Below, in pieces: positions 1-10,898 of a stretch of 64,000 bases of DNA; the first letter of the stretch is position 1; every line of letters begins with the position of its first letter. The translations under genes and the position numbers were made by a program. The notes beneath the pieces were generated by a model. It made no database searches, was not told the DNA's origin, and saw only the letters and a list, made by a program, of their open reading frames with translations. This DNA comes from Spiroplasma turonicum (lineage in GTDB: Bacteria > Bacillota_I > Bacilli_A > Mycoplasmatales > Mycoplasmataceae): NCBI RefSeq assembly GCF_001262715.1, contig NZ_CP012328.1, positions 310,001-374,000 on the forward strand, in the 5' to 3' direction.

Positions 1-8
1 ATGTTTTT

Positions 9-40
9 GTTATACATTTTTCGAGTTAGTTGTGTATAAC
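9..40. repeat. Inverted repeat upstream of first gene
   Basis: Perfect 8-bp arms GTTATACA (9-16) and TGTATAAC (33-40) separated by 16 nt, just upstream of the ribosome binding site of the gene at 59. It could be an operator or the remains of a terminator of a gene outside the window; no T-run follows, so a terminator is the weaker reading. Confidence 0.3.
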
Positions 41-58
41 TATTTAGGAGAAACGACA

Positions 59-292
59 ATGTTTTTGTATTGTTATTTAATGCAAATTATATTTATATGT
101 AAAGACTTTGGACCAGTTATGTTTAGCGATATTGATGATATGCATAAAGTTATAGAATTAAGTAAAAAAGCAAAAGTTTTTATGCAAACTAATGATAAAT
201 CAAAGTGAAAAGATTGTGAAGAATTAAAAGAAATTGAAGCAATATGGTATGACAAAATTGAGTTTTTTAATTTAATTAAAAACAATTATTAG
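59..292 (+). CDS. Hypothetical protein, 77 aa
   Basis: Short open frame with one in-frame TGA (Trp), which breaks it under the standard code. The ATG is preceded by AGGAGA at 47-52, a well-placed ribosome binding site, which is the main support. The protein is mixed charged, with a hydrophobic start (residues 1-14) and an acidic, lysine-containing remainder. No family recognised. It sits 36 nt upstream of another unknown gene and may be co-transcribed with it. Confidence 0.5.
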
Positions 293-328
293 TGTATTAT
301 TAAATTTATATGAGTAAGGAATTTTATT

Positions 329-1045
329 ATGTTGTTTAAAAATAATAATTTTTGAGTTAGGGCAGGAATTGATCATACACTCACTGTGATAAAATTTATG
401 GATTACAATTTTGATGACAAACAATTTATTGAAAATGCGTTTAAAGAAATAATAATAAAAAATAATAAAAACTTTCAAATTGAAGATAAAAAAATCAAAT
501 CATATATATATTCATGAGTCGAAGTTAGAAATATTGTTATTTTATGAACAGAAGCATATAACAATGATAGTAATTGTAAATTTAAAATAAGTGATTTAGA
601 AAATCTTTATATGATAATTGATAATAATTATACTTATTGAAAGTTTTTTCAAGAGAATAGTGATGAATTAGAAGATTTAGAAGAAAGATTAAATAATGTT
701 TTTAATGAAATAATAAAGGCAAAAACATTAAAAAAAGCATTAAATGCAATATTAATATTTTGCCATAAAAATTATTTAGATGGTATTTTAGGAAGATTTA
801 CAAGCTTTTTTAATTGAATGTTATTGCAAGCATTATTAATATTCAAGAACTATTCGCCAATTATTGCAAAAGTTGATAAAAATACTCAAATACTATGATT
901 TTACCCTTTAGTAAATATGTTATACAATGACATAAGTTCAATGCCAATGTCTAAATGAAATAAATCATATTATTTTAAAAAAACATTCGATTTTTGTTAT
1001 GAAAACTCTGTTAAATACAACGCATTAATTAAAAAAATAAGCTAA
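329..1045 (+). CDS. Hypothetical protein, 238 aa
   Basis: Open frame with six in-frame TGA (Trp) codons; the ATG follows AAGGA (316-320). The product is soluble-looking, rich in Asn, Lys, Phe and Trp, with an acidic helical stretch around residues 115-140 and aromatic C-terminal half. I recognise no domain. Several Trp codons spread over the frame and a proper ribosome binding site argue for a real gene rather than chance. It belongs to a set of four unknown genes ahead of era. Confidence 0.6.
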
Positions 1046-1100
1046 CTTATTATGATTTTTATTTAGTTTTTTTATATAATCTTTAATAATAGGAGTTAAT

Positions 1101-1772
1101 ATGGTAAGCTTACAAACAATTGTTATAGATTCGTTATCAGCTTTGGGATTATTTTTTATTGTATTTACACCATTATATTTTTGCATTGTTCAAGGAAGGG
1201 TATTAAATGGTAGATTACATACAAAATTAGATGGTGAAAAATTATTTGAAAAGTTAAAAACTGACTTAAGATTATCTAAAGTTACAGGTATAAATAAAAA
1301 AAGATTGTACAAAGATTTAGATTACGCATCAACAATTTTTAGGGGTGCTATGGAATATAATTCACGAGAAGTTGTCTGATTTTTTAATGAATATTACGCT
1401 AAACAATATATAAAGAAGAATATATTATCTAAAGCCTGATTACACTTCCTTATATGAGCAATTTTTATAGGTGTTGTGTTAGGAGGGGTGTACTTAGATG
1501 GTTTATGATGATTATTTAATGTAAAAGAATTAAACTCAAGTAGTGGTAAAGTTTCTACATTTATATTATTTTTTCTAACCACATTAATAAGTGCACTAAT
1601 AAAATATTTTGAATATTATAAAGTGAAAAAAGTTGTTAATGATGATGTAAGACAAATAAACTTAGTGAAAAAAGAAAAGGTTTGAAAAGACTACAAAATT
1701 ATCTATTTTATTTCAATAGGTACATTATCATTAGGATATTTATTCATATTTATAAATATGATATTTAAGTAA
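1101..1772 (+). CDS. Hypothetical membrane protein, 223 aa
   Basis: ATG at 1101 follows AGGAG at about 1091. One hydrophobic segment at residues 8-28, then a Lys/Arg/Asp-rich soluble stretch (about 30-110), then three further hydrophobic segments near residues 115-132, 150-165 and 198-220. Seven TGA codons are read as Trp, including a TGA-TGA pair. No family recognised. It ends 9 nt before the next membrane-protein gene, and the GAGGG after its stop serves that gene, so the two are likely one transcript and perhaps partners. Confidence 0.65.
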
Positions 1773-1781
1773 GAGGGTAAA

Positions 1782-2915
1782 ATGAAAAAAACAAACTGAT
1801 TAATTAATAGCAGATTAGGTAATGCATATACAGTTAGATTTTTAAAATCAAAACATGTTAATATGGTATCTGAAACTGATTATATCGCTCGACTTAAATG
1901 TGTTTGCAAAGCAACTTTCTCGATACCAATACAGTTTTTATGATTCTTATTTTTTGTATATGCTTCTTACATTGCTAAAAAACAATTAAATGTTTCTATC
2001 ACAGAAAACAGCAGTGATTCATGACTTTATGAAGATCAATTGAACTTATTAAATTTATTAGCAGCAATTCAAATTTATCACTTAGTTTTGTTATCGTCTG
2101 TTATTATAGTTATGTTAAACTTAACCATTGGAAAGTCGACTACTATTTTTACAACCATTTTTAATGCTTTATATATATTAGAATTATTGTTTTATGCTAG
2201 TTTAATTTTTATTTTTGATTGAGCTGGATTAATTCATAAATTTGGTAGTTTTGCTGATTTCTTAACCACATTTAGTACGCAGTGAATTTGAATTTTGGCA
2301 ATTTTGATTGGTATATTTTCTTTTGCTCCTCTTAAATCAATTTTCACTGATATAAATATGTGAAATAGAGAATGAATAAGAATAGATAGATATAGAAAAA
2401 CTGAAGATAGAGAAAATGCATTTATATTTAAGACTTGAGTAAGCCCTGGTGAAATTAAAGCAAGAATATTGATGATTTTGACAGGTTGGTTTTGTATATT
2501 AACTGCTAGTATATTTCAAATATTTGATTCGTTTATAACAACAGATTTTCTTGTAATGAAGTATTTAATTTTAGTATTTGGATATTTTGTATTTATTTCA
2601 TCATATGTAATTCCTTACAACATTTATAGTGTAATTTTTTATTGATTTAACTTTATACTTTTATTTGGTTTATTTACTTATGGTTTATATATAATTGAAA
2701 ATGTAGCATGGCAAGATGGCCAACATTATAAGTATTTATATTTAATTTTATTTATACCTTTTATAACAAGTTTAAGATCAGCAATTTATTATACTTGATC
2801 AATAAAAGGCGGGAGTGAAATTAAAGCAGTTACAATGAATTTATTTGAAAATGAAGAAGATTTTGAAAACTTTTTAGAAGACCAAAAAATAAAAGAAAGT
2901 GAAGACACAATATAA
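1782..2915 (+). CDS. Polytopic membrane protein of unknown function, 377 aa
   Basis: Start ATG follows GAGGG at 1773-1777. The protein has roughly eight hydrophobic segments spread between residues 50 and 345 and an acidic hydrophilic C-terminus. Trp is frequent and mostly encoded by TGA. No transporter signature is visible. Its stop lies 14 nt before the TTG start of era, and the era ribosome binding site begins at this stop codon, so it appears translationally close to era. Function unknown. Confidence 0.7.
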
Positions 2916-2928
2916 AGGAGAAAATAAT

Positions 2929-3831
2929 TTGTCAAATTTAAGATCAGGGTTTGTTAGTATAATAGGAAGACCAAATGTCGGTAAATCTACATTATTAAAT
3001 ACCATATTAGGACAAAAAATTTCTATAGTTACAAATAAAGCACAAACAACAAGAAATAGAATAAATGGGATTTTAACAAATGATGAATACCAAATGGTTT
3101 TTTTAGATACACCAGGAGTACATACACCAAAACATGAGCTAGGAAAGTTTATGAATAAAGTAGCATTATCTTCAGTTAAAGGAGTTGATGTTGTAATTTT
3201 TATGGCTCCTTCTAATGAAAAAATTGGAGATAATGATAAATTTGTTTTAAAAAATCTTGCAAAAGTTGAAGCGCCAGTTTTTTTAATTATTTCAAAAATT
3301 GATTTGGTTACCAAAATAGAATTAGAAAATAAAATAAGAGAGTGAAAAGAAATAGGTTTTAATTTTAAGGAAATTATTTGTATATCAAGCTTAGTTATTG
3401 AATCTGTTAATAATTTATTACTAAAGATCAAAAACTTTTTACCAAATACAGGAATAAAATACTATCCTGATAATGATGTTACAGATCAACCTGAGAGGTT
3501 TTTGGTAAGAGAACTTATTAGAGAAGAATTATTATTACAAACCGATCAGGAGGTTCCATATTCAATAGCTATTTTGGTAGATAAAATTGAAGATAAACCA
3601 AATATTTTAAAAATATTAGCGACCATTTATTGTGAAAGAAAGTCACAAAAACCAATTATTATTGGTAATAAGGGTATTATGATTAAAAATATTGGAATAG
3701 AATCAAGAAAAAAACTAGAAATCTTGTTCAATAAACAAGTTTATTTAGAATTATTTGTTAAAGTTAAAGAAGGTTGAAGAAGTTCGCCTTCATTAATAAA
3801 ACAACTTGGTTATGATAAGGATACTTATTAA
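2929..3831 (+). CDS. era: GTPase Era
   Basis: Era is a KH-domain GTPase that binds the 3' end of 16S rRNA during 30S assembly. Visible: G1 GRPNVGKST at residues 13-21, G3 DTPG at 60-63, G4 SKID at 122-125, and a C-terminal KH domain containing IIIGNKG. At 300 aa it is the normal length. I chose the TTG at 2929 because AAGGAG lies 8 nt upstream (2915-2920) and the product then begins six residues before the GTPase core; an in-frame GTG at 2899 lacks a binding site and overlaps the upstream gene. recO follows directly, as in many Firmicutes. Confidence 0.95.
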
Positions 3832-3842
3832 AATTAATTAAT

Positions 3843-4616
3843 ATGAAAAGCACAAAGGGTATTGTTATTGATTTAGTGGACTTTGAAGATTATGCAAAGG
3901 TAGTAACTATTTTTTCGGAAGAATTTGGAAAACTAGCTTTTTATGCACCTGGTGTTAATAAATCTAACTCTAAAAATAAGTATTCTGTTCAATTATTTAA
4001 TATTAGTGAGTTTGAAATTTTCAAGTCACGTACAATTGACAAGCTAAGTAAGTTAAAGACGGGAATATTGATTCATGATTTATTAAATATAGCAACTAGT
4101 TACACAACTTATATATTTGCAACTATTATTATTAAAGTTTTAAGTCAAATAAATGAAATATCTAATAAAAATAAAGATATTTATAATATTGCAGAAAATA
4201 TTTTATTAAATATGAAAAACTCAAATAATGTTTTTTTAAATTACATAATATTTTTATTTAAGGTATTAAAATTAACCCCTTATAAATTTAATTTAAAACA
4301 TTGTGAAAGATGTGGAAATTCAGATAAAATTGTTAGATTTGATTACGTAAAAAATACAATTATATGTAAAAGGTGTATAACAAGAAATGAAACTATTCAA
4401 CCATACTCTTTTCTTGAAACTTTAAGAATTATTAATGAATTCAAATTAGAGGAAATTTTAAAACATAGATTTAATAATAATGATCTATTGATAACACATA
4501 GTATTTTGATAGAATTTTATGAAAATATATTGGGTTTCAATTTAGGTCCTATATATTTATTAAAAAATTTTGCACCCTTAACATATACAAAAGAAGTTGC
4601 AGACTTGTATAAGTAA
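3843..4616 (+). CDS. recO: DNA repair protein RecO
   Basis: RecO acts with RecR to load RecA on SSB-coated single-stranded DNA. The N-terminal OB-fold region starts with the family-like KGIVIDLVDFEDYAKVV, and a zinc finger is present as C154-x2-C157 and C175-x2-C178. 257 aa is normal. No strong ribosome binding site precedes the ATG; the gap from era is 11 nt, so coupling to era translation is likely. The era-recO order is conserved in Gram-positive bacteria. Confidence 0.92.
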   Translation: MKSTKGIVIDLVDFEDYAKVVTIFSEEFGKLAFYAPGVNKSNSKNKYSVQLFNISEFEIFKSRTIDKLSKLKTGILIHDLLNIATSYTTYIFATIIIKVLSQINEISNKNKDIYNIAENILLNMKNSNNVFLNYIIFLFKVLKLTPYKFNLKHCERCGNSDKIVRFDYVKNTIICKRCITRNETIQPYSFLETLRIINEFKLEEILKHRFNNNDLLITHSILIEFYENILGFNLGPIYLLKNFAPLTYTKEVADLYK

Positions 4617-4617
4617 T

Positions 4618-4706
4618 AACACTTAAAAAGTGTTGACAACTATTAAAATAAACTGTTTAATTATTTATGAACTTAGTATAATGCAAACATAGTTTGCATT
4701 TTTTTG
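4618..4706 (+). terminator. Two hairpins between recO and glyS
   Basis: First hairpin AACACTT/AAGTGTT (4618-4634, 3-nt loop) has no T-run. The second, ATGCAAAC/GTTTGCAT (4681-4699, 3-nt loop), is followed by seven T and looks like an intrinsic terminator. A TATAAT overlaps the start of the second hairpin at 4677-4682, so the region may combine termination of era-recO with a promoter for glyS. No T-box leader elements are visible. Confidence 0.55.
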
Positions 4707-4720
4707 TGTAGGAGATAATA

Positions 4721-6085
4721 ATGAAAATAGCTTTTGATAAAATTATAAACCATTTAAAAACTCAAGGATTTGTTTTTCAGGGTTCAGAAATTTATGGAGG
4801 TTTAGCAAATTCCTGAGATTATGGTCCATTAGGTTCTGAATTAAAAAATAAGTTAAAATCATGCTGATGAAATTATTTTGTTAAAAGAAATAAATTAAAT
4901 GTTGGTATAGATACTTCAATTATTTTAAACCCAAAAGTATGAATCGCTTCAGGACATTTAGGAAATTTCAATGATCCTTTAATTGATTGCAAAAGTTGTA
5001 AGTCAAGATTTAGAGCAGATAAACTTGTAGAAGAATTATATGTTGATATTAATGCTGGAAATTTAAATTATGATGAATTGGAAAGTTTTATAAAAGAAAA
5101 TAAAATAAGCTGTCCTAAATGTAAAAGTTTCGATTTTACAAATATAAGACAATTTGATTTAATGTTTAAAACTTTTCAAGGGCCGATTGAAGACGATTCA
5201 GCAAAGGTCTACTTACGACCAGAGACAGCCCAAGGTATATTTGTTCAATATAAGAATACTCAAAGAGCGTTAAGAAAGAAATTACCTTTTGGAATTGGAC
5301 AAATAGGTAAATCTTTTAGAAACGAAATAACCCCAGGTAACTTTATTTTTAGAACAAGAGAGTTTGAACAAATGGAGCTAGAATTCTTTTTTTCTCCAAA
5401 TGATACCAATAATTGATTCGATTATTGATTAAAAAAAGTTCAAGATTTTATTCTAAACGAATTAAATATTAAAAAAGATAATTTTATTGTAAGAGAACAT
5501 GATAAAGAAGAACTATCACATTACTCAAATAAAACAGTTGATATAGAGTATGAATTTCCATTTGGAAGAGGTGAACTTTGAGGAATAGCACATAGGTCTG
5601 ACTATGATTTATCTCAACACCAAAAGTTTAGTGGTGAAGATTTGTCTTATCTTGATCAAGAAAGCGGTATTAAATTTATTCCACATGTAATCGAACCTAG
5701 TGTTGGAGTTGAGCGTTTATTGTTAGCATTATTATGTGACTCTTATTGTGAGGAAAAACTTCCCAATGGAGAATCAAGAATAATACTAAAGTTGCCTAAA
5801 AAACTTGCACCATATCAAATAGCAGTCCTTCCTTTACAAAAACAACAGTCTGAATTATCAGTAAAATTATATGAGAAATTATTATTAAATTTTGATGCAA
5901 CTTATGATGAGTCAGGTAATATAGGTAAAAGATATAGACGTCAAGATGCAATAGGTACACCTTATTGTTTAACAGTTGATTTTGAAACTGAAAAAGATAA
6001 TTGTGTAACAGTTAGAGATCGTGATTCAATGGAGCAAAAACGTGTTAATATTAATGATTTATCAAATTATTTAACAAATAACTAA
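4721..6085 (+). CDS. glyS: Glycyl-tRNA synthetase (single-chain, alpha2 type)
   Basis: Class II synthetase charging tRNA-Gly. The product starts by resembling the family (hydrophobic N-terminal helix, then GGLANSWDYGPLG), carries a zinc-binding pair C90-x2-C93 and C131-x2-C134, the class II motif RPETAQG at 166-172 and the FRNEITP stretch, and an anticodon-binding C-terminal domain. 454 aa is the usual length for the Mollicute/eukaryote-like single-subunit enzyme, not the alpha2beta2 form. AGGAG lies 6 nt before the ATG. It leads directly into dnaG and rpoD. Confidence 0.95.
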
Positions 6086-6096
6086 AGGGGATTATT

Positions 6097-8013
6097 TTGA
6101 CAATTAAACAAGAACAAATAGATATGGTCTTAAAAGCATCTAATATAGTTGATGATATTTCAGATTATATTGATTTACAAAAAAGGGGTAGAAATTATGT
6201 TGCTGTTTGTCCATTTCATGATGATTCTGATCCATCACTAAATGTTTCTCCAGATAAAAATATATTTAAATGTTTCGTTTGTGGTTCTGGTGGTAATGTT
6301 ATAACATTCATACAAGATTTTAATAATTTAAGTTTTTTTCAAGCATTATTAATTTTATCTAAAAAGTATAAAATAAAAATCGATGGTTTAAAAGATTTTG
6401 AACCTAAGAAGAAATTTAATAGTGTAGAAGAAAAACTATTCCAGATTAATTTAAAGTTAGCAAATTTATTTAATGGTTTATTAGTTTCAAATTATGCAAA
6501 AGAAGCTCAAAGTTACCTAGAAAAAAGAAAAATAACTAGCTCAGAAATTACAAAATTTAAAATAGGTTTTTGCCCAAAAGAAGTAAACATATATGAGTTT
6601 TTATTAAATGAGGGATTTGATGAACAAATAATTAAAAAATCTGATGTAATTTTTCAAATAGGTGTTAAGAATATTTCATTTTTTGAAAATAGAATTGTAT
6701 TTCCTATATTTGATGAAAATGACAATGTTATTGGTTTTTCAGGGAGATCAATAAATGATATTGATAAGCCAAAATACAAAAATAGTAAAGAAAATGAAGT
6801 TTTTAAGAAATCTAACTTAGCTTATAATTTTAATAACGCTAAAAAAGGTATTAAGGTTAAAAATGAAGTCATCATTTTGGAAGGTTTTATGGATGTTATA
6901 AGTCTTGAAAGAATTGGCATTAATAATAGTATTGCAATTATGGGTACAGCACTTTCAGATTATCATATAAAACTTATATCATCAACTACAAATAATTTTA
7001 AATTGTTTTTAGATAATGACAATGCAGGTATTAATGCAGCATATAAAATATCACAAAAATTACTTTCTAAGAAAATAAATTTATCTATAGTTAATAATGA
7101 ATCTCTAAAAGATCCTGATGAATTAGTAAGAGATAATAAAATTAATTATATTGATAAGATTATAAAAAATGCTAAACATCCTATTGATTATTTTATTGAT
7201 ATTTACAAAAAAGATTTAAATATATCAGACTCAATTAGTTTAAGAGATTACGTTAATAAAATTTTAGAAGTTCTAAAATATGAAAATAACTCTTTAATAA
7301 TTGAAAATGCATTATTAAAACTTTCTGATGTAACAAAAATCGCTAAGGATGTATTGTTTAAAGAATTATTTGAAAATAAAAATAATAATAATAATATAGT
7401 TCAGAATAATTCATATAATACTGCAATATCAAATAATATAGATGATAATAATGCTGATTATTTTATAAATTTAGAAGAAACATTTAATAATAATGACTTA
7501 ACAATCGATAAAGATATAAGTAAAATTACTGGTTATGAGAATAATTTAAAATATTTAGAAATATCTAAAAATCATGCTGAAAATAAAATTATTTGAGATT
7601 TATTATGTAGTGATGAATACCTTAATGAAATTGAAAATAACATAAATAAGCTTCATGAACCAGAAACAAAAATTATTATTGAGTATATTATAAACAATTA
7701 TAAAAATAAAAATTACTTAGGTAATGATTGAGAAGAAATAGCAAAAAAAATTAAAACAAAAGGTAAAAAGTATTGAGAAAAAATCTATGAAATCCATAAT
7801 CAATGTTTTACTTTAATGAAAAGTTCATTAACCTTAAAAGGTATTAATGATTGTTTTGATGTTATTGAACTTTACAAAATTCAACTAGAAATCGATGAAT
7901 ATTCAAAAACACTTGAAACATCTAAAAACTTAGATTTACAAAAAAGTTGTTTAAATATAATAGAAAATTTAAGAGAAAGACGTAATATTATTTATCAAAA
8001 AAGGAGAAAATAA
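6097..8013 (+). CDS. dnaG: DNA primase
   Basis: DnaG makes RNA primers for replication. The N-terminal zinc-binding domain is present as C38/H41 and C59/C62; the Toprim core has E262 in ILEGFMDV and D306/D308 in LDNDNAG. The C-terminal DnaB-interacting region (about 440-638) is Asn/Lys-rich and poorly conserved. TTG start chosen because AAAGGGG lies a few nt upstream and no ATG fits. In-frame TGA codons near the 3' end encode Trp. The rpoD ribosome binding site lies inside the last codons, so dnaG-rpoD translation is coupled. Confidence 0.95.
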
Positions 8014-8014
8014 A

Positions 8015-9409
8015 ATGGGATTAAATAATAAAAAATACAGCAGTTTCCAAGAATTCAAAGACTCATTATATAATTATTTAGATAAAAATGATAATGAAAT
8101 AGCACAAGAAGAAATTCAAGAAATATTAAGCAAAAGTTTTGAAGATATTGATGAAGAAGAAATTGCGCAATTATTTCAAGAATTAGCAGAAAAAGAAGTT
8201 GTCTTCACTGATGAAATAGTTGATGAAGATGAATTAGAAGATGCAATTGATGTAAATAGTTCTGAGAATTTAAATGATTTAGAAGATGGTTTTAAATTTA
8301 GAGATACAGAGAGAAAAAATTTAAAACAAGCAAATTTAAATAATGGTCCAGTTAAATATAGAGTTGGTGGGATAAGTAACGAAACAAAAATTCAAGACAT
8401 AATTAAATCTTATTTTAACCAAATAGGTTCTTCAAAAATATTAAGCAAAGATGAAGAGGTGGAATTTGCAAAAATGTTAGAATCAGAAGATCCTGATGAA
8501 GTAAAAGAAGGAAGGGATAAGCTTATAACATCAAATTTAAAACTTGTTATCTCAGTTGCTAGAAAACACCTTAATAGAGGATTAGATTTTGCTGACTTAA
8601 TAGAAGAGGGAAACATAGGCCTAATGAAAGCAGTTGATAAATTTGATTATAAAAAAGGTTTTAAATTTTCTACTTATGCAACTTGATGAATTAGACAAGC
8701 AATAACTAGAGCGATTGCAGATCAAGCCAGAACTATACGTATTCCAGTTCATATGGTTGAAACAATTAATAAATTAACAAGAATTGAAAGACAATTAACT
8801 CAAGAATTAGGAAGAGAACCAACACCAAAAGAAATTGCAAAAGTATTTGGTAAAGGCATAACTTCTCAAAAAGTTATTGAAATTAAAAAACTATCTATTG
8901 AACCAATTAGTCTAGAGAAACCATTTGGTGATGAAGATGATACTCATTTTGGGGATTTTGTTGAAGATAAAGATATTTCATCCCCAGATGAATATGCAGA
9001 AAAAGAAGCCTTGCGTGAAGTTATGGATGATGTTTTTGCAGAAATATTAGCTCCAAGAGAAGAAAAAGTTGTTAGAATGAGATTTGGTATTTTACCAACT
9101 AAGTTGAGAACATTAATTAGACTTGCAAAAGAATGTGAAGATGAAACATATGATGAATTAATAAATGAAATAAATAATTTGGATATTCATTATGATACTC
9201 CAATAGAAAAAATTCAAAAATTTAGAAACTCTTTAATACAATTTCATTTATCAAAATATGACTCACCAAAAACTTTAGAAGAAGTTGGCAAAGAATTAAA
9301 AGTAACTCGTGAAAGAATTAGACAAATTGAAGCTAAAACAATAAGAAAATTTAGACCAACAGCTTCTAATCAAAAAGCAAAAGTTCTTAAAGATTTTTTT
9401 AAAGGATAA
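8015..9409 (+). CDS. rpoD: Primary sigma factor RpoD (SigA) with insertion in region 4
   Basis: Housekeeping sigma factor. Region 1 is short and acidic (residues about 1-110). Region 2 core is present ([31 protein letters not shown] with two Trp from TGA TGA), then region 3 (MVETINKL) and the region 4 helix-turn-helix TLEEVGK...[11 protein letters not shown]. Odd: after RFGI (356-359) about 60 residues separate it from TLEEVG at 420, where the family has about six. The gene is 1 nt after dnaG. As the only sigma gene in the window it would read the TATAAT-type promoters noted here. Confidence 0.95.
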
Positions 9410-9427
9410 TAGAATAAGGAATAATTT

Positions 9428-10132
9428 ATGAGTTTTTTAACACCTAGATTGTTTGCATTAGCAAAATTAATTAATGATGATGATATTGTAGCAGATATTG
9501 GAACAGATCATGCTTATTTACCAATTTATTTAGCCAAGGATAGAAAAGCAAAAAAAATATTTGCAACTGATATTGCCAATGGTCCGTTGACTGTTGCTAA
9601 GGATAATATTAGATCTTTTGGTGTAGAAGATAAAATAGAGTTATTATTAGAAGATGGTATAAAATGAACATCTAATTTGAATATTTCAATCGATGTTTGT
9701 ATTATTTCGGGCGTTGGCAGTAATACAATGCAGAATATTTTAAAATTTGACAACAAAAATATTGACTCTTTTATTTTTTGTTCTACTAATAGCTTAACTA
9801 AATTAAGAGAATGAACAAAAAAACAGAAATATTTTATTGAAAAAGAAATGTTTGTTATTGATAATGATATATTTTATGAAATTATAAAAGTTAATAAATA
9901 TGCAGGAACTAAAGTCAAAAATAAAAAAGATATTTTGTTTGGACCAATATTAAGAAAAACTAATGATAAGATATTTATCCAAAAATTAATGTTAGAAGAA
10001 CAAAATATTATGAAAATAATTAATAAAATACCTAAAACTGATAAAAACTTTAAAGATTTTGTTAAGACAAAAAGAATAATTAGTTCAATACTAAAAAAGG
10101 GGATAAAGAATAATGACAAAACTAAAAACTAA
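9428..10132 (+). CDS. trmK: tRNA (adenine(22)-N1)-methyltransferase TrmK
   Basis: TrmK methylates A22 of certain tRNAs using SAM. The Rossmann motif I is DIGTDHAYLP (from D23), with FATDIANGPL following, both typical of the COG2384 family. 234 aa is normal. Two in-frame TGA codons interrupt it under the standard code. The gene sits between rpoD and nif3, an order conserved in Firmicutes (sigA-trmK-yqfO). Its last 20 nt overlap the nif3-like gene. Confidence 0.9.
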
Positions 10133-10898
10133 TGTGGTTATAAATTATATAAATGATTTATTTCCTAAATATTTGGAAGCTGAGTGAGATAAAGCAGGTT
10201 TTCAAATTGAAGAGGTTTATAGTCAAAAAAGTCAAGATGAAATTAGTGGTATTGTTATCTGTTTAGATGTAACAATGGACGTTATACAATATGCTTTAAA
10301 AAATAATGCTAATTTAATTATTAGTAGGCACCCATTTATTTTCAAAGATTTAGAAGAAGAATTAAAAAACAAAAAAGAAATGTATGATTTATTAGTTAAA
10401 GAAGAAATACAAATATTTTCAATACATACTAATTACGATAATAGTGAAAATCAAGGTTTAGTTTCATTGTTAGAAACTCAATTTAATATAAAAAAAGATT
10501 CTATTATAGGTGAAACAACTAAATATTTTGAAATTGAGTTAATTAGAGAACTTCAATCAAAGGAAATTATTGAGAAATTAAGTTTTATTTTCGGTAGTGC
10601 TAATGTTTTGGTTACACAATCTATGGATTTAGAAAAAGATTTTAATAAATTCTATATTGCTACAGGAGCTTGTGGAAGTCTCTTAGAGGAACTTAATTTA
10701 AAAGATATATTTTTTGTTACTGGTGAGGCTAAATGACATGAATGACTTTATGCAAATCAAAATAACGTTAGTATGCTAACATTAGGTCATTATATGGAGA
10801 ATTATTTTATTGAGGATATTCAAAATAAGCTTTTAAAAACTTTTGAAGACCTAAAAGTTTTAACTTATGACATAAAAAATCAGTTTAAAAGAATTTAA
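10113..10898 (+). CDS. Nif3-like (YqfO/YbgI) protein with altered metal-site residues
   Basis: Nif3-family proteins form hexamers holding a two-metal centre; their role is uncertain. Family features: WDKAGFQI near residue 25, LIISRHPFIF, SIHTNYDNSE and a C-terminal LGHYMENYF. In the family the second motif reads HHP and the last GHxxxE; here the first His is Arg and the Glu is one residue early, so two usual metal ligands look changed. 261 aa is normal for the form without the central insert. The start overlaps trmK by 20 nt, and the stop overlaps the ispH stop on the other strand by 3 nt. Confidence 0.85.

Noticed and set aside
4617-4720. T-box leader for glyS
   Set aside because: The gap is only 104 nt and has no AGGGTGG-like T-box or specifier stem; two simple hairpins are all that is seen.
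6097-8013. dnaG and other genes as frameshifted or broken genes
   Set aside because: All breaks are TGA at positions where family members have Trp or tolerate it; the code assigns TGA to Trp.
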